This document shows positions 61,119-64,000 of a stretch of 64,000 nt of DNA, one piece after another. The position numbers and the translations under genes are program-made. The DNA lies in contig PGYE01000001.1 of NCBI GenBank assembly GCA_002839505.1, positions 124,001 to 188,000 on the forward strand, written 5' to 3'. How positions within the stretch are numbered: position 1 is the first letter of the stretch; every line of letters begins with the position of its first letter. A model generated the notes under the pieces. It searched no databases. It was not told the DNA's origin and saw only the letters and a list, made by a program, of their open reading frames with translations. Source of the stretch: Candidatus Peregrinibacteria bacterium HGW-Peregrinibacteria-1 (GTDB lineage Bacteria > Patescibacteriota > Gracilibacteria > UBA1369 > LOWO2-01-FULL-3).

Positions 61119-64000
61119 ATGTTTAGAAAAAAGTTTTTGTACGTGTTTGTGATGCTAAGTGTGGTTATGAATTTAGTTCCTTTGGATTTTGCGAATGCCG
61201 ATTGGAACGAAACTGTACTCATAGAAAACATCGCTGGAGCTGCATATAATCAAAACCTACAGGTGGATAATTCCGGCAACGCTTTTGCCATTTGGAAAGA
61301 TAACAATAAAGTTTATAGTAATAGATACACTAATGGCGCTTGGGTTTCTTCAACTCCAGAAAAAATTAGTGAGGACATCTATGGAACTGCTAACAATCCC
61401 AAAATAGCTATAAATAATTCTGGCGAAGCTATTGCCGTGTGGGGACAAAATGGTGCCATTTATGCAAACACATATACTAATGGCGAATGGTCTCTAACTA
61501 CCACAAAAATTAGCGAAGACGCCTATGGTTCTACCTCCTTGCCTCAGATAGCAATGGATAGTTCAGGAAATGCGGTTGCTATGTGGTTACAGTCTGATGC
61601 GATACAGACAGTATACACAAATACATATACTAATGGGGAATGGTCTTTAACTACTACAAAAATTAGTGATGATATTGATGGTAGTTCCTATACCCCGGTT
61701 TTAGATATGGACGATTCCGGTAATGCCGTTGCCATGTGGACACAAAGCAATGATACAAAAAAAATATATATAAGAAATTATAGTACATCTACTCAATGGG
61801 ACGATGCTCACCTTTTAGCTACTCTACCATTATTAACTTCTACCGAAATAGACGCCTCGTTGGATGGTTCGGGTAATGCTATGGCGGTATGGAACGATGA
61901 CACCTTCGCTGTTTATGCAAGTAAATTTACAAATGGTGGATCTTGGGGGGGTGCAGAAGAAATAAGTAACGGTGGTTTTGTAGGTAGTAATCCATTTGCA
62001 AAAGTCGATATGGCTTCAGGAAATGCATTCGTTGTTTGGCGTAACTCTGCTGATGGAAAACTATATGCAAGCAAATATGATGGTAGTAGTTGGGTTAATA
62101 AAAAAGAGATTATAGGTGGCTCTACTGCTTCTTCGTCACAGCAGCAAATAGTAATGAATAGTGCTGGTAACGCCATGGTGGTCTGGTCTCAGTCTTTATC
62201 CTTTGCAAATGCCGATATTTATACAAACATTTACGATTCTGGCTCTTGGTCAGAAACTCACACGGCAATGACCGGTGATAATAACTATAGCCTGCAGCCC
62301 GATATAGGCGTGGATTCTCTTGGTAATTTTATTATTCTGTGGAGCTCTGCTGCAGATGATAGATCTGGAGCTAGCATATACTCTAATTCCTATATAAATA
62401 ACGACACGCCCACTATCTCGTCCCTCACTGCCACCCCCGTCAATGATGGCACTGGCGAAATCAGTATCGCCTCAACTGTGAATGATGGCGACATGAATGA
62501 TTTAAGTATTTCTTATTATTACGAAGTAGGAGCATGTGGTACATACAGCGCACAGCAAACAGCATCATCGACAGAAACAATAACAATCACAAGTGTAGAT
62601 AGTGCGACTTATGGACTAGCAAACATTGTAATTTCAGGTAACCAAGCCACAGCGGTAACTACAGCATCAGGTGATAACACAGTGGTCGTAACATGGGATG
62701 TGCTTTCTGATATCCCCAGCCCGACGGGATCATACTGTGTCCATGCATTTGTAAACGATGGCATAACAGACTCAACAACAGCAACAGTACAGATAACCCC
62801 TATAACCGACTGGAAGGGAGCTGCGCTTGTGGGAACAAACGACACGGGTGCTACAGATAGACCACAAATAGCATTTGATAGTGAAGGGAATGCAACGGCA
62901 GTATGGGCGCTATTCGACACAAGATTTAGTATTTATGCTAATAGATATTCAGCAGCGACAAACACCTGGGGAACAGCTGAGGTAATTGAAGATAATGACA
63001 CAGCTGGATATGATAATAATCCGCAAATCGCAGTAGACGGTGACGGAAATGCAATAGCTGTATGGGAACAATTTGATGGAACCAGCACTAATGTTTTTTC
63101 AAATACATATTCGGCACTAACAGGAACATGGGGAACAGCAGAACTACTTGAAAGTAGCTTAGGAACTGCATATGGCCCACAAATAGCAGTGGACGGTGAC
63201 GGAAATGGAATAGCAATATGGCTGCAGTACAGCGGCGGCAGAAGTGATATCTATTCAGCACGATATACGGCATCAACAGAAACATGGGGGGCACCAGAAC
63301 TTGTAGAAACATCTGATGTCGGAAGTGCTATAAATCCAAAAATAGAATTTGATAGCAGTAATAACGGAATAGCCGTTTGGCAACAAAACAACGGTGTAAT
63401 AGATGTTATCTGGGCAAACAAATATGATGCCTCAACTGGTTGGGGAACAGCTGAAGTAATTTCAGCAACTAATATTGGAAATGCGGCAAGTGCAGAAATA
63501 GACATTGATAGCAACGGAAATGCAATAGCGGTATGGCATCAAAATAATAATACTGAATTTGATGCAGTATCTAGTATCTACGCAAACCGATATGTATCCT
63601 CAACAGGAGCATGGGGAACAGCCACCGCTATAGAAAGTGGTTCGGGTAGTGCATCTACTCCTGCAATCTCAATAGATAACAGTGGAAATGCAATGGTTGT
63701 TTGGACTCAACACGATGGAGTAGCATTTAGTGCACATGCGAATAAATACACCGCGTTAAGCGATTCATGGGGGGCAGAAGAAGTCATCGAAAGCTATGAT
63801 GGAGGCACCTCAAATTTTGTACAGGTAGACTACAACGGCGTAAATTATGTAGCAGTATGGCAACAAGCTGTCGGGCCAAACTATAGCATATGGGCAAATA
63901 CATATGATGGAAGCTCATGGGGAGATGCTGAAATCCTGGAGGATTTTGCCGGAAGTGCAGAAAGGGCACAACTCGCCTCATATAATAGCGGGTCTTCAAT
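61119..64000 (+). CDS. Giant surface protein with tandem beta-propeller-like repeats (runs off the right edge)
   Basis: Open from an ATG at 61119 to the window end, at least 960 residues, no stop. It begins with a signal-peptide-like MFRKKFLYVFVMLSVVMNLVP ending near FANAD. Then come tandem units of about 45-60 residues with the pattern P-x-IA-x-D-x2-GNAIAVW-x4-IYANxY-x4-W-x2-A-x-I, at least six before and seven after a central Ig-like domain (residues about 430-565). That central domain matches the one in the previous gene, including YYEVGAC and YCVHAF. The repeats resemble sialidase/propeller blades. Base composition here is not C-biased; G equals or exceeds C in places. It is probably surface exposed. 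The anchor lies beyond the window. Confidence 0.85.
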   Translation, partial: MFRKKFLYVFVMLSVVMNLVPLDFANADWNETVLIENIAGAAYNQNLQVDNSGNAFAIWKDNNKVYSNRYTNGAWVSSTPEKISEDIYGTANNPKIAINNSGEAIAVWGQNGAIYANTYTNGEWSLTTTKISEDAYGSTSLPQIAMDSSGNAVAMWLQSDAIQTVYTNTYTNGEWSLTTTKISDDIDGSSYTPVLDMDDSGNAVAMWTQSNDTKKIYIRNYSTSTQWDDAHLLATLPLLTSTEIDASLDGSGNAMAVWNDDTFAVYASKFTNGGSWGGAEEISNGGFVGSNPFAKVDMASGNAFVVWRNSADGKLYASKYDGSSWVNKKEIIGGSTASSSQQQIVMNSAGNAMVVWSQSLSFANADIYTNIYDSGSWSETHTAMTGDNNYSLQPDIGVDSLGNFIILWSSAADDRSGASIYSNSYINNDTPTISSLTATPVNDGTGEISIASTVNDGDMNDLSISYYYEVGACGTYSAQQTASSTETITITSVDSATYGLANIVISGNQATAVTTASGDNTVVVTWDVLSDIPSPTGSYCVHAFVNDGITDSTTATVQITPITDWKGAALVGTNDTGATDRPQIAFDSEGNATAVWALFDTRFSIYANRYSAATNTWGTAEVIEDNDTAGYDNNPQIAVDGDGNAIAVWEQFDGTSTNVFSNTYSALTGTWGTAELLESSLGTAYGPQIAVDGDGNGIAIWLQYSGGRSDIYSARYTASTETWGAPELVETSDVGSAINPKIEFDSSNNGIAVWQQNNGVIDVIWANKYDASTGWGTAEVISATNIGNAASAEIDIDSNGNAIAVWHQNNNTEFDAVSSIYANRYVSSTGAWGTATAIESGSGSASTPAISIDNSGNAMVVWTQHDGVAFSAHANKYTALSDSWGAEEVIESYDGGTSNFVQVDYNGVNYVAVWQQAVGPNYSIWANTYDGSSWGDAEILEDFAGSAERAQLASYNSGSS

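Noticed and set aside
1-64000. CRISPR arrays and cas genes
   Set aside because: No regularly spaced direct repeats and no Cas-like protein was seen. The F1 and F2 copies are far apart and variable.
1-64000. Complete insertion sequences, integrases or prophage
   Set aside because: No transposase, integrase, capsid or terminase was recognised. The F1/F2 elements have no coding capacity.

Overview
The window reads as a piece of a bacterial chromosome with the standard code 11. TGA ends several genes, for example the transketolase N-half and the 21935-25021 gene, so the UGA-glycine recoding of Gracilibacteria and Absconditabacteria is not in use. The gene style suggests a member of the Candidate Phyla Radiation (Patescibacteria), perhaps a Peregrinibacteria-like lineage. 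The signs are a two-subunit transketolase, short SufD and SufU, very large surface proteins with GYxWN-type repeats, SLH-domain proteins, and almost no Shine-Dalgarno sequences. The phylum is inference: no rRNA gene lies in the window. The + strand is rich in C and poor in G whichever strand the genes are on, so most of the window probably lies on one replichore, with the + strand as the lagging strand.

Region by region: 1-1.1 kb holds a truncated unknown gene and a small lipoprotein. 1.2-5.6 kb is a minus-strand operon, ndk-tkt(N)-tkt(C)-prs-rpiB-rpe, linking the non-oxidative pentose phosphate pathway to PRPP and NTP synthesis. 5.7-9.6 kb has an M16 peptidase, divergent from a class B penicillin-binding protein, and tRNA-Cys and tRNA-Trp. 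9.6-14.8 kb has an SLH/beta-propeller surface protein, two lipoproteins built on paired-Cys units, and structured repeats. 14.8-19.6 kb is a complete SUF iron-sulfur operon (sufC-B-D-S-U and a SufT-like gene). 19.7-21.8 kb has a lipoprotein and a small, easily missed rpmG. 21.9-28.6 kb is a two-gene cassette of about 6.7 kb: a giant coiled-coil protein of unknown family, overlapping by 4 bp a SNF2-like helicase fused to a class I methyltransferase.

28.7-36.7 kb has a small membrane protein, tRNA-Thr, ppa, a TMEM43-like membrane protein, a membrane-fused spermidine-synthase-like protein, smpB, nadE and a phosphomannomutase/phosphoglucomutase. 37-44.9 kb is a minus-strand block of exported proteins: a glycine-rich giant, a Cys-rich lipoprotein with a MYXO-CTERM-like tail, and a pilin/PilX-like protein. 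45-57.5 kb has topA, hup, pheS-pheT, a class A penicillin-binding protein, a SanA/YdcF-like protein, an O-methyltransferase and an ECF-sigma-like protein with a transmembrane extension. 57.6-64 kb has two giant repeat-rich surface proteins, the second cut off by the window end.

The three most interesting items are these. First, a dispersed, strongly structured repeat (here called F1) of about 140 bp, with four copies and compensatory base changes in one stem, plus a second hairpin repeat (F2) that F1 appears to interrupt. Second, the coiled-coil plus helicase-methyltransferase cassette, whose base composition departs from its neighbours. Third, the membrane-tethered sigma-like protein. E. coli-like -35/-10 promoters with 16-18 bp spacers can be read before many genes, usually 15-30 bases upstream of a start codon with an A-rich, SD-less leader.
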